A stretch of 64,000 nt of DNA from Streptomyces sp. CB03234 (GTDB lineage: Bacteria > Actinomycetota > Actinomycetes > Streptomycetales > Streptomycetaceae). The notes beneath the pieces were generated by a model that did not search any database, was not told the DNA's origin, and saw nothing but the letters and a program-made list of their open reading frames with translations. Below, one piece after another: positions 26,778-34,739 of the stretch; the stretch's first letter is position 1; every line of letters begins with the position of its first letter. The position numbers were made by a program, and so were the translations under genes. The stretch is taken from NCBI RefSeq assembly GCF_001905885.1, contig NZ_LIYH01000001.1, forward strand, positions 498,169 to 562,168, read 5' to 3'.

Positions 26778-27539
26778 ATGGCAGAGGCGATCGCGATCCT
26801 GGCGCTGCTCTTCGTCGCCTTCGTCGCTCTGGGGGTGTACGTGACCGTGAAGGCCGTCAAGGCCGCGAAGCGGGGGGTGGACCGCACCATCACCCAGGCG
26901 CGGCGAACGGTCGAGGACACCACGCTGCGGGCCAAGAGCTACGCGCCGGGCGGCGTGACCGCCGAGCTGGCGCAACTCCGGCTGTCGCTGCGGACGTCGA
27001 TGCGGGCAACCCAGGACGCGCTGGAGGCGGGCGTGGCGGAGGACGCCTCGCTCAAGGAGTCCCTGGAGCTGTTCCGACGGCTCAGCGCGCACGGGCACGA
27101 ACTGGACGAGGACCTCAAGCGGCTGGAGCGCGACCCCGACCGGGCCGGGGTTGCCGCGCAACTCGGTGAGCTGCGTGAGCGTACGGAACGGATCACCCAC
27201 TCGGCGGAGTCGTTGCGGTGGGCGGCCCGGGACCGGGCGCGGAAGTTCGCGGACGACGACCTGGCGTCGCTGAGCGCGCAGATCGACGTGGAGGCCGGGG
27301 CGCTGCGGCACTGGGCCGGGCGCGAGGAGGACGACCTTTCCTGGCCGGAGGCAGCGGCGGGGCAGGCATCGGCACAGACCTGGCCGGTCGAGGCCGACGC
27401 GCAGCCGGGCACGGGAGCGCCGCAGGGCGGCGGTGCCGCCTCCGACGCGGACGTGCCCAAGGCGATCACGGCGCAGGATCCCCGGCAGCAGACGTTCTAC
27501 TCCTGGCAGAAGTCGACGCGGCCCGAGACCACGAACTGA
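26778..27539 (+). CDS. Membrane-anchored coiled-coil protein
   Basis: 253 residues from ATG 26778, with GAGGGG 5 nt upstream. One transmembrane helix (about 4-25, IAILALLFVAFVALGVYVTV) is followed by a long, highly charged helical region (about 30-185) rich in Arg, Glu, Leu and Ala. Heptad spacing in RTSMRATQDALEAG and ESLELFRRLSAHGHELDEDL suggests coiled coils. The last 65 residues are Gly/Ala/Gln-rich and disordered. This resembles small secretory or envelope-organising proteins, but I cannot assign a family. It lies alone between leuS and degV. Confidence 0.7.
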   Translation: MAEAIAILALLFVAFVALGVYVTVKAVKAAKRGVDRTITQARRTVEDTTLRAKSYAPGGVTAELAQLRLSLRTSMRATQDALEAGVAEDASLKESLELFRRLSAHGHELDEDLKRLERDPDRAGVAAQLGELRERTERITHSAESLRWAARDRARKFADDDLASLSAQIDVEAGALRHWAGREEDDLSWPEAAAGQASAQTWPVEADAQPGTGAPQGGGAASDADVPKAITAQDPRQQTFYSWQKSTRPETTN

Positions 27540-27605
27540 CCCGGACCGATCACGGGCCGGGGGCGGGCTGCCGTACGGAGCCCCCTCCGGGGTACCCTCC
27601 CGGTC

Positions 27606-28451
27606 ATGTCCCGCCATGTCGCGATCGTCACCGATTCAACGGCCTACCTGCCGCCGCAGACGATGGAGCGGCACGGTATCACCGCGGTGCCGCTGACCGT
27701 CGTCCTCGGTGACCAGGCCCTTGAGGAGGGCACCGAGATCTCGGCCCGCTCCCTCGCCCTCGCGCTCCAGAAGCGACGCTCGGTGACCACGTCCCGGCCC
27801 AGCCCCGAGGTGTTCGCCGCGGCCTACCGGGCCGCCGCCGAGAAGGGCGCCGCCGGGATCGTGTCGCTGCACCTGTCGGCCGAGTTCTCGGGGACGTACG
27901 ACGCCGCGCTGCTGGCCGCCAAGGACGCGGCGGTGCCCGTGCGGGTCGTCGACACCGGGATGGTCGCCATGGCGCTGGGCTTCTGCGCGCTGGCGGCGGC
28001 CGAGGCGGCGGAGGCGGGCGGCACGCCGGACGAGGTGGTCGCCGCCGCGGAGAAGCGGGCCGCCGGGACCTCCGCGTACTTCTACGTCGACACGCTCGAG
28101 TACCTGCGCCGCGGCGGCCGCATCGGCGCGGCCCAGGCGCTGTTGGGCTCCGCGCTCGCCGTGAAGCCGCTGCTGGAACTGGAGGGCGGGCGGATCGAGC
28201 TGCGGGAGAAGGTCCGCACGGCGTCGAAGGCCATCGCCCGGCTGGAGGAGATCGCCGCCGAGCGGGCGGGCGCGAGCCAGGTGGACATCGCGGTGCACCA
28301 CCTCGCGGCAGCCGACCGGGCCGCCGCGCTCGCGGACAGGCTGCGCGGCCGTGTCCCCGGCCTGGCCGAGCTGCACGTCAGCGAGGTCGGCGCGGTCATC
28401 GGCGCGCACACCGGGCCAGGGCTGCTGGGGGTCGTCGTCTCGTCGCGGTGA
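27606..28451 (+). CDS. DegV family fatty-acid-binding protein
   Basis: The 281-residue protein matches the DegV/EDD fold: VAIVTDSTAYLP near residue 5, TSRPSPEVF near 62, LSAEFSGTYDAA near 95 and YLRRGGRIGAA near 165. Bacterial homologues (FakB) bind free fatty acids for phosphorylation by a FakA kinase; no fakA is seen here. The last part, GAVIGAHTGPGLLGVV, is the family C-terminus. ATG 27606 is clear. Confidence 0.92.
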   Translation: MSRHVAIVTDSTAYLPPQTMERHGITAVPLTVVLGDQALEEGTEISARSLALALQKRRSVTTSRPSPEVFAAAYRAAAEKGAAGIVSLHLSAEFSGTYDAALLAAKDAAVPVRVVDTGMVAMALGFCALAAAEAAEAGGTPDEVVAAAEKRAAGTSAYFYVDTLEYLRRGGRIGAAQALLGSALAVKPLLELEGGRIELREKVRTASKAIARLEEIAAERAGASQVDIAVHHLAAADRAAALADRLRGRVPGLAELHVSEVGAVIGAHTGPGLLGVVVSSR

Positions 28452-28483
28452 CTGCCCGGGCTCATGCTTGTGAGTGACCGGGT

Positions 28484-28507
28484 TTTCCACAACTGGCGGG
28501 TTATCCA
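28484..28507. other. Two DnaA-box-like words upstream of comEA
   Basis: TTTTCCACA and TTATCCACG lie close together in this 24-nt stretch, each one base from TTATCCACA. Such words also occur by chance. No other origin feature is present. Confidence 0.3.
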
Positions 28508-28560
28508 CGGAATTTGACGCGGCTCGGCGGGTTCGGGCGAATGCGTCTAGCGTGCTCGGC

Positions 28561-29880
28561 ATGGCAAAGCGAACACACTCCGTAACATCCTCATCGCCCC
28601 TCGTGCGCGCAGCGAGCGGCCCCGGCCGGGCACCCGGCTCCGACGGCCGCACGCGCAGCCGCGGCCCCGCACGACACCGCGTGCGCGGAAGACGAGCAGC
28701 CGCGCACGCGACGGCGACAGCACGCCGCCGCGCGGACGCCCTCTTCGCAGGGACGGGCGCGTACGCGACGCATCCGCCGCCGGACGACGACACGCCCCGG
28801 GCGAGCCACCCGTCCCCGGACGATGGGCCGCGTCCGGACGGTGGGCCGCGTCCGGACGGTGGGCCGTGCTCGGACGGTGGGCCGTGCTCGGACGGTGGGC
28901 CGTGCTCGGACGGTGGGCCGCCGCCGGGGGATGCTGGTCGGCCTTTGGGCGGTGGCGCGAGTCCGGATGCTGGTCGGCCTTTGGGCGGTGGCACGTTGCC
29001 GGATGCTCGTTGGCCGTCGGACGGTGGCGCGTGTCCGGACGGTGGCCTGCCTTCGGTCGGTGGTCCGCGCTCGGTCAGTGGCCGGCTTTCGACCGGTGGG
29101 CGGGTGCCGGCGCGGTCACCGGTGGCGGCGGCGGGGCCGGCGGCGGGGGTGGCCGGCGAGGCTGCGGCGGGTGCCGGCGTGGCTGCTCCGGGCTCCGGGG
29201 AGGAGGCACTGGGGCGGCGGGAACGGTGGCGCCTCGGGTTGCGGGAGCGGATGCCGTTGTGGCTGCAGGCGCGGTGCGGGATGGAACCGCGGACGGTTGT
29301 CGCACTCGCGGTCGTCCTGGTCGTGGCCGCTGCCCTTGCCGGGAGGTACTTCTGGGCGGGCCGCCCGGAGCCGGTCCGGGCGCCCGACCTGGTCAGGGCG
29401 GCGGCGCCACCGGCGGCGGGCGCCGCGACCCGCCGACCCCCTGCGGGGGCACCACCCGTCGTCGTCGACGTCAGCGGGAAGGTACGGCGGCCGGGCGTGC
29501 TGCGGCTGCCCGCAGGATCACGGGTCGGTGACGCCTTGCGCGCGGCAGGCGGTGCCAGGCCCGGTACCGACCTCACCGGGCTGAACCGGGCCCGCGTACT
29601 CATGGACGGCGAGCACGTCGTGGTGGGCGCCGTACCCGGACCGGCGGCTCCCCCGCCCGGGGCGCCGTCCGGTCCCGGTGGTGGCGAGGGGCCGGTCAGC
29701 CTCAATACAGCGACCGTGGAACAACTGGACACGCTGCCCGGCGTCGGCCCCGTGCTGGCCCAGCACATCGTCGACTACCGCACCCGGCACGGGGGTTTCC
29801 GGTCGGTCGACGAACTCCGCGAGGTCAACGGGATCGGTGAGCGCCGGTTCGCGGACCTCCAGTCCCTCGTACGGCCATGA
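28561..29880 (+). CDS. comEA: ComEA-like DNA-binding protein with expanded repeat linker
   Basis: 439 residues from ATG 28561. The C-terminus has an SLBB domain (PPVVVDVSGKVRRPGVL near 300) and a helix-hairpin-helix pair (SLNTATVEQLDTLPGVGPVLAQHIVDYR near 380), as in DNA-uptake ComEA. A transmembrane helix (about 245-262, RTVVALAVVLVVAAALAG) places them outside the cell. The cytoplasmic N-terminus is low-complexity and carries tandem repeats (GGPCSD hexapeptides and a 36-bp unit), so its length is probably unstable. The stop codon overlaps comEC (ATGA). Natural uptake in Streptomyces is not established; the role is inferred from the family. Confidence 0.85.
   Translation: MAKRTHSVTSSSPLVRAASGPGRAPGSDGRTRSRGPARHRVRGRRAAAHATATARRRADALFAGTGAYATHPPPDDDTPRASHPSPDDGPRPDGGPRPDGGPCSDGGPCSDGGPCSDGGPPPGDAGRPLGGGASPDAGRPLGGGTLPDARWPSDGGACPDGGLPSVGGPRSVSGRLSTGGRVPARSPVAAAGPAAGVAGEAAAGAGVAAPGSGEEALGRRERWRLGLRERMPLWLQARCGMEPRTVVALAVVLVVAAALAGRYFWAGRPEPVRAPDLVRAAAPPAAGAATRRPPAGAPPVVVDVSGKVRRPGVLRLPAGSRVGDALRAAGGARPGTDLTGLNRARVLMDGEHVVVGAVPGPAAPPPGAPSGPGGGEGPVSLNTATVEQLDTLPGVGPVLAQHIVDYRTRHGGFRSVDELREVNGIGERRFADLQSLVRP
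28822..28920. repeat. 18-bp tandem repeat inside comEA
   Basis: Five consecutive 18-bp units (GGTGGGCCGTGCTCGGAC type) start at 28822, 28840, 28858, 28876 and 28894, encoding hexapeptides GG-P-(R/C)-(P/S)-D. A partial sixth copy follows. Confidence 0.9.
28930..29040. repeat. 36-bp tandem repeat inside comEA
   Basis: Three units beginning GATGCTGGTCGGCCTTTGGG or close to it follow the 18-bp array. The first two are nearly identical; the third is more degraded. Confidence 0.75.
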
Positions 29881-32375
29881 GCCGCCCGGCGGTTCACGCG
29901 GCGTCAGGCAGCCCACTCGGGGCGGCCGATCCGCGGCAGGAGGGCCCGGCCGACGTGCGGCTCGTGGGACCCGCGCTGGCGGCGTGGGCAGCGGCGGCGC
30001 TCGCGATCGGCGCACCCGGCCGGTGGACGGTGCTGGGCGCGGCGCTCTGCGCCCTGGGCGGTGTGATGCTGTTGCTGGTGTGTGCCGGCGGACGGGCCGT
30101 GCCCGTGGCACCCGCCCGGTGGCGGGGCAACGGGACGGCGTGTGCGGCGGTACTGCTCTGCGCCGCGGCCGGTGCGGCGTCCGCGGGGCTGCACGGCGCC
30201 GATCTGAGACGGGGTCCGTTGCCGGGGCTCGCGGAGCAGCACGCACGGGTCGGCGTCGAGGCAACGGTCACCTCCGATCCACGGCTCACGCGCGTCAGGG
30301 TGCGCGGTCCCCGGGCGGCCCCCGCCTCCGTCGTCCTGGACGCCCACGTGACGCGAGTGACGGCGCCCGACGGGGCGGTCACCAGCGTCCGTACGCCCGT
30401 GCTGGTCGTCGTGCCGCCCGGCGGAGGCGAGTGGCAGCGGCTGCTGCCGTCCACCCGGCTGCGCCTGACAGGGCGGCTGGCACCGCCGCATCACGACGGC
30501 GAGCCGTTCGCCGCCGTCCTACGGGCGGACGCGGGCCCGCCACGTGTCACGGGGCCGCCGACCGCACTCCAGCGCACGGCAGGGGAACTGCGCGCGGGAC
30601 TGCGCGCCGCGACCGACGGGCTCGCTCTGGATGCCCGCGCCCTGCTGCCGGGGCTGGTCGTCGGGGACACCTCCCGCATCCCGCCCGACCTGCACGACGC
30701 CTTCCGGGCCACCGACCTCACCCACCTCCTGGCCGTTTCCGGCAGCAACCTCACCATCGTGCTGCTGCTGCTCATCGGCCCACCCGGAAGCGCGCTGAAG
30801 GCCGAACGCGGAGGGCTGGCGCCCAGGCTGGGAATCCCGCTCCGGGCGACGGCGCTGCTCGGCGGGGCGCTGACCCTCGCGTTCGTCCTGGTCTGCCGAC
30901 CCGACCCGAGCGTGCTGCGCGCCGCCGCCTGTGGGCTGATCACCCTGCTCGCCATCGGCACCGGGCGCCGCAGGTCACTGATCCCCGCGCTCGCCGCCGC
31001 CGTACTGCTGCTGGTGCTGTACGACCCGTGGCTGGCGCGCAGTTACGGCTTCCTGCTGTCCGTGCTGGCCACCGGGGCGCTCCTGACCGTCGCCCCGCGC
31101 TGGAGCGCCGCGCTGGGAAGGCGCCGGGTGCCGCCGCGGATCGCGGAGGCGCTGGCCGCGACAGCCGCCGCCCAGGCCGTGTGCGCCCCGGTCGTGGCCG
31201 TCTTCGCCGCCCGGGTCAGTCTGGTGGCGATCCCGTGCAACCTGCTCGCCGAACTCGCGGTGGCCCCCGCGACCGTGCTCGGGTTCGCCGCGCTCGCCAC
31301 GGCACCGGTCGCGATGCCGGTGGCCGGGGCGCTGGCCGAGTGCGCGGGCTGGCCGGCTGGCTGGCTCGCCTCCGTCGCCCGCGCGGGAGCCGCGCTGCCC
31401 GGGGCGGAGGCCCAGTGGCCGGGCGGCTGGCAGGGTGGGCTGCTGCTCGCCGCCGTCACGGGGGCGTCGGTGGTGTGGGTGCGGCGGATGCGGCACCGGG
31501 CATGGCTGGCCGGCGCGTGCACCGTGCTGTTGCTGCTCGCGGTGGTGCGGCCGCCGCCGCTCGTCAGGCTGATAACCGGCTGGCCGCCGCCCGGCTGGGT
31601 GTTCGCGATGTGTGACGTCGGCCAGGGCGATGCGACGGTCCTCGCGGCGGGCGGCGACACGGCCGTGGTGGTGGACGCGGGGCCCGATCCCGAGCCCGTG
31701 GACCGGTGCCTGCACGCGCTGGGCGTCACACGGGTGCCGCTCGTGGTGCTCACGCACTTCCACGCCGACCATGTCGCGGGCCTGCCGGGCGTCCTGCGCG
31801 GCCGGGCCGTCGGGGCGATCCAGACCACGAGCCTCCAGGACCCCGAGGAGCAGTCGGCGTTCGTGCGGAGGGCGGCCGCCGCGGCCGGGGTGCCCGTCAT
31901 CCGGGCGGGTGCCGGCGAACGCCGGCGGATCGGGCCGCTCGACTGGCAGGTGCTGTGGCCGGGCGCCGCCATGGGCGGCCCGGTGCCGGAGGGGGCGAAC
32001 GACGCCAGCGTCACGCTCCTCGTCCGCGCCGGCGGCCGTACGACCCTGCTGCTCCTCGGCGATCTGGAGCCACCCGCCCAGCACGGCCTGCTGCGGGCCC
32101 ACCCGGACCTGCCGCAGGTGGACGTCCTGAAGGTCGCCCACCACGGCTCGGCCCACCAGGACCCGCGTCTGCTGAGCAGGGTCCGGCCACGGCTGGCCCT
32201 GGTCTCGGCCGGCCGTGACAACCCGTACGGCCACCCGTCGCCGCGTACGGTCGGCGCGCTGCGGGCCCAGGGAGCGGTGGTCCTCAGCACCGACAGGCAC
32301 GGCGCGATCGCCGTGACGGGAAGGGGGAAGGAGCTGCGTGCCGCCACGGCGCAGGGGGCGGGGCCGGAGCCGTAG
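29877..32375 (+). CDS. comEC: ComEC/Rec2-like DNA translocation channel
   Basis: 832 residues. The N-terminal part has an extracytoplasmic OB-type DUF4131 region (about 75-220), then the competence domain with LLPGLVVGDTSRIPPDL near 258 and HLLAVSGSNLTI near 285 and about ten helices. From about 575 a metallo-beta-lactamase domain carries LTHFHADHVAG near 625, the zinc-binding motif. In other bacteria this protein carries single-stranded DNA across the membrane. The start overlaps comEA by 4 nt. The zinc site appears intact. Confidence 0.92.
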   Translation: MSRPAVHAASGSPLGAADPRQEGPADVRLVGPALAAWAAAALAIGAPGRWTVLGAALCALGGVMLLLVCAGGRAVPVAPARWRGNGTACAAVLLCAAAGAASAGLHGADLRRGPLPGLAEQHARVGVEATVTSDPRLTRVRVRGPRAAPASVVLDAHVTRVTAPDGAVTSVRTPVLVVVPPGGGEWQRLLPSTRLRLTGRLAPPHHDGEPFAAVLRADAGPPRVTGPPTALQRTAGELRAGLRAATDGLALDARALLPGLVVGDTSRIPPDLHDAFRATDLTHLLAVSGSNLTIVLLLLIGPPGSALKAERGGLAPRLGIPLRATALLGGALTLAFVLVCRPDPSVLRAAACGLITLLAIGTGRRRSLIPALAAAVLLLVLYDPWLARSYGFLLSVLATGALLTVAPRWSAALGRRRVPPRIAEALAATAAAQAVCAPVVAVFAARVSLVAIPCNLLAELAVAPATVLGFAALATAPVAMPVAGALAECAGWPAGWLASVARAGAALPGAEAQWPGGWQGGLLLAAVTGASVVWVRRMRHRAWLAGACTVLLLLAVVRPPPLVRLITGWPPPGWVFAMCDVGQGDATVLAAGGDTAVVVDAGPDPEPVDRCLHALGVTRVPLVVLTHFHADHVAGLPGVLRGRAVGAIQTTSLQDPEEQSAFVRRAAAAAGVPVIRAGAGERRRIGPLDWQVLWPGAAMGGPVPEGANDASVTLLVRAGGRTTLLLLGDLEPPAQHGLLRAHPDLPQVDVLKVAHHGSAHQDPRLLSRVRPRLALVSAGRDNPYGHPSPRTVGALRAQGAVVLSTDRHGAIAVTGRGKELRAATAQGAGPEP

Positions 32376-32399
32376 CGGCACGCAGGAACAATGTTGTGC

Positions 32400-32645
32400 G
32401 TGAGCGATGTGAGACATGTGCTGGTGCTGCCCGACCGGGACGCGGCCGAGGAGGCGGCGGAGGAGCTCGGGGAGCGTTTCGGGATCACGGAGGAGCCGCA
32501 GCTGGTCCGGGACGCCCTGGCCGGTGAGGACGACGCCGAGGACGCCCAGTGGCTGGTGGTCGTCGAGGACCCGGACGGGCGGCTCGCGGCCCGGGAACTG
32601 GACGAGTTCGCGGCCCAGTGGGACGGCTGGCGCGAGGAGCCGTAG
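32400..32645 (+). CDS. 81-residue acidic protein of unknown function
   Basis: GTG 32400 is preferred over ATG 32391 because AGGA is too close to the ATG. The product begins MSDVRHVLVLPDRDAAEEAAEELGERF and is highly acidic, with an alpha/beta pattern: strand VLVLP, helix EAAEELGER, strand WLVVVEDPDG, helix LDEFAAQWDGW. It resembles the ribonuclease-E-regulator-like (RraB-type) fold only loosely. It lies between comEC and holA. The function is unknown. Confidence 0.7.
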   Translation: MSDVRHVLVLPDRDAAEEAAEELGERFGITEEPQLVRDALAGEDDAEDAQWLVVVEDPDGRLAARELDEFAAQWDGWREEP

Positions 32646-32702
32646 GGAGGGGCGGTCCGGGCGTACCGGCGTTGTCGGTGGGCCGTGCGATGCTGGTTCG
32701 CG

Positions 32703-33689
32703 ATGGCCACCAGAAAGAACCAGACCGACGACGTCCTCGCGCCCGTCACCCTCGCCGTGGGGCAGGAGGACCTGCTCCTCGACCGCGCGGTGCAGCAGGT
32801 GGTGGCGGCCGCCCGCGCGGCCGACGCCGACACGGACGTCCGCGACCTGACGCCCGACCAGCTCCAGCCGGGCGCCCTCGCCGAGCTGACGAGCCCCTCG
32901 CTCTTCGCCGAGCGCAAGGTGCTGGTCGTGCGGAACGCGCAGGACCTCTCCGCCGAGACGATCAAGGACATCAAGGCGTACCTGGCCTCGCCCGTCGAGG
33001 ACATCAGCCTCGTCCTGCTCCACGCGGGCGGCGCCAAGGGCAAGGGCCTGCTGGACGCGGCGCGCAAGGCCGGCGCCCGGGAGGTCGCGTGCCCGAAGAC
33101 CACCAAGCCGGCCGAGCGCCTGACGTTCGTACGCGGTGAGTTCCGGGCGCTGGGCCGGTCGGCGACGCCGGAGGCGTGCCAGGCGCTCGTCGACGCGGTC
33201 GGCAGCGATCTGCGGGAGCTCGCGTCCGCGGTGTCGCAGCTCACCGCGGACGTCGAGGGCACCATCGACGAGGCGATCGTCGGGCGGTACTACACGGGCC
33301 GCGCGGAGGCCTCCAGCTTCAACGTCGCCGACCGGGCGGTGGAAGGGCGGGCAGCCGAGGCCCTGGAGGCGCTGCGGTGGTCGCTGTCCACCGGTGTCGC
33401 GCCCGTGCTGATCACCAGCGCGCTGGCGCAGGGTGTGCGGGCGATCGGCAAGCTGTCGGCGGCACGGGGCGGGCGCCCGGCGGACCTCGCGCGCGAGCTC
33501 GGCATGCCGCCGTGGAAGATCGACCGGGTGCGTCAGCAGATGCGCGGCTGGACACCGGACGGCGTCGCCGTCGCGCTGCGCGCGATCGCCGAGGCCGACG
33601 CGGGGGTCAAGGGCGGGGGCGACGACCCGGAGTACGCGCTGGAGAAGGCGGTCGTCACCATCGCCCGCGCGGCCCGCTCCCGCCGCTGA
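32703..33689 (+). CDS. holA: DNA polymerase III delta subunit
   Basis: The 328-residue protein opens the sliding clamp as part of the clamp loader. The AAA+-like N-terminal domain (LAVGQEDLLLDRAVQQVV near 16) lacks an active Walker A, normal for delta. SLFAERKVLVVRNAQ near 65 and the C-terminal collar (ALEALRWSLSTGVAPVLITSAL, QGVRAIGKLSAARGG) match the family. ATG 32703 follows an open frame with poor ribosome sites. It lies two genes after comEC, as in many actinobacteria. Confidence 0.93.
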   Translation: MATRKNQTDDVLAPVTLAVGQEDLLLDRAVQQVVAAARAADADTDVRDLTPDQLQPGALAELTSPSLFAERKVLVVRNAQDLSAETIKDIKAYLASPVEDISLVLLHAGGAKGKGLLDAARKAGAREVACPKTTKPAERLTFVRGEFRALGRSATPEACQALVDAVGSDLRELASAVSQLTADVEGTIDEAIVGRYYTGRAEASSFNVADRAVEGRAAEALEALRWSLSTGVAPVLITSALAQGVRAIGKLSAARGGRPADLARELGMPPWKIDRVRQQMRGWTPDGVAVALRAIAEADAGVKGGGDDPEYALEKAVVTIARAARSRR

Positions 33690-34093
33690 CCCTCGCGGGG
33701 CGGCGCGCATCGCTGCGCGGCGGGGGCGGTGGCGCTGGCGCTGGCGGTAGGGCCGCGGGGCGGTCCGGGGTGCGTGGTCGGCCGCCGGCCGGTGGGGGTG
33801 CGCCCGGCCTGACGGCCGGACTGGGGTTCCCACCCGCACCACCCGTGTGGGAGGAGGGGCGAGTGCGGGTCCTCCCGTGGGCCCTCTGCGCCGTCGGCGG
33901 CCGTGGGCCGCGCGGCGGGGGCTGTCGTTCGGAGCCTCTGGAGCAGGGCCTCTCCGCCGTCGGAGCCGGCAGGCCCGGAGATGGTGGTTCCCGTCGTCAC
34001 CACCCCCGCGCGGGCCTCTTCGCCGCCCGTCGTACGACGTCGTACGACGCCGTACGACTCCGGGCGTCACGCGTTCGCCAGGGCGCGGCATGG

Positions 34094-34142
34094 CGAAGGC
34101 CCCGGCGGGGCGTCCTGGGGAAGGACGGCGACGGGGCCTTCG
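34094..34142 (-). terminator. Distal hairpin downstream of rpsT
   Basis: CGAAGGCCCCG (34094-34104) pairs with CGGGGCCTTCG (34132-34142), with an inner CGTCC/GGACG stem. It is about 120 nt past the rpsT stop. Confidence 0.6.
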
Positions 34143-34156
34143 GGTGGTGCGTTGGT

Positions 34157-34198
34157 GAGCTCGTACCCGCGTGGCGAACGCAGGCCGCGTACGAGCTC
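34157..34198 (-). terminator. Proximal hairpin downstream of rpsT
   Basis: A 10-bp perfect inverted repeat, GAGCTCGTAC (34157-34166) with GTACGAGCTC (34189-34198), lies 66 nt past the rpsT stop. Confidence 0.6.
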
Positions 34199-34264
34199 GG
34201 GGTGCCGGTCAGGAGCGGAAGAGAGGGCCCGCTGGGTCCGTTCCGGCGATCAAATCAAGAAAGC

Positions 34265-34531
34265 TCAGCCCTGCAGGGAGGCAACCTTGGTGGCCAGCGC
34301 CGACTTCTTGTTGGCGGCGGCGTTCTTGTGGATGACACCCTTCGAGACAGCCTTGTCGAGCGCACGGGAGGCGGCGCGAGCGGCAACGGTGGCCTTCTCG
34401 ACGTCACCCGCGGCAGCAGCCTCACGGGCCTTGCGGATCGCGGTCTTGAGCGACGACTTGACGGCCTTGTTGCGCAGGCGCGCCTTCTCGTTGGTCTTGT
34501 TCCGCTTGATCTGGGACTTGATGTTCGCCAC
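34265..34531 (-). CDS. rpsT: 30S ribosomal protein S20
   Basis: 88 residues from GTG 34531; [21 protein letters not shown] and the C-terminal [15 protein letters not shown] are typical. The protein is highly basic, Ala/Lys-rich and helical, and binds 16S rRNA early in assembly. AAGG lies about 9 nt upstream of the start. It is divergent from lepA. Confidence 0.97.
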   Translation of the reverse strand: MANIKSQIKRNKTNEKARLRNKAVKSSLKTAIRKAREAAAAGDVEKATVAARAASRALDKAVSKGVIHKNAAANKKSALATKVASLQG

Positions 34532-34609
34532 GAAAGAGCCTTTTCAGGTTCGTAAGGATTTCTCTGATGTGTGCCACGTCGCAGAGAGGGCCACGAGACA
34601 CAGCTGCCC

Positions 34610-34639
34610 AGGCTACCAGTCGCCCTCCGGGCGGCCCAA
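34610..34639 (-). promoter_or_regulatory. Possible rpsT promoter
   Basis: On the minus strand TTGGGC (34634-34639) and TAGCCT (34610-34615) are spaced 18 nt, ~80 nt before the start. Confidence 0.35.
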
Positions 34640-34739
34640 ACCGAGCGCCCGTCCCCGTCCGTGGGACCATGGAACCTACGTATCGATCCGCCGTCGACCC
34701 GAGCAGAGACGCCCGGCGTCTCGAGAATCAGGACCCTGC

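Larger units (their letters stand above)
33690..34264. other. 575-nt gap between holA and rpsT
   Basis: No gene is supported. It holds three 10-bp units (CGTACGACGN, 34031-34060) and, near rpsT, two hairpins described separately. Long open frames here are shadows caused by GC content. Confidence 0.7.

Noticed and set aside
23807..26935. Long minus-strand frame opposite leuS
   Set aside because: It is antisense to a certain gene and has low-complexity Val/Gly/Arg sequence.
28484..28507. Replication origin
   Set aside because: Only two imperfect DnaA boxes and no dnaA/dnaN genes or AT-rich region.
28822..29040. CRISPR or mobile repeat
   Set aside because: It is in-frame coding sequence for a hexapeptide repeat.
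30975..34091. A very long minus-strand open frame
   Set aside because: It overlaps comEC, holA and others on the plus strand, is Arg/Gly/Pro-rich and is a product of GC codon bias.
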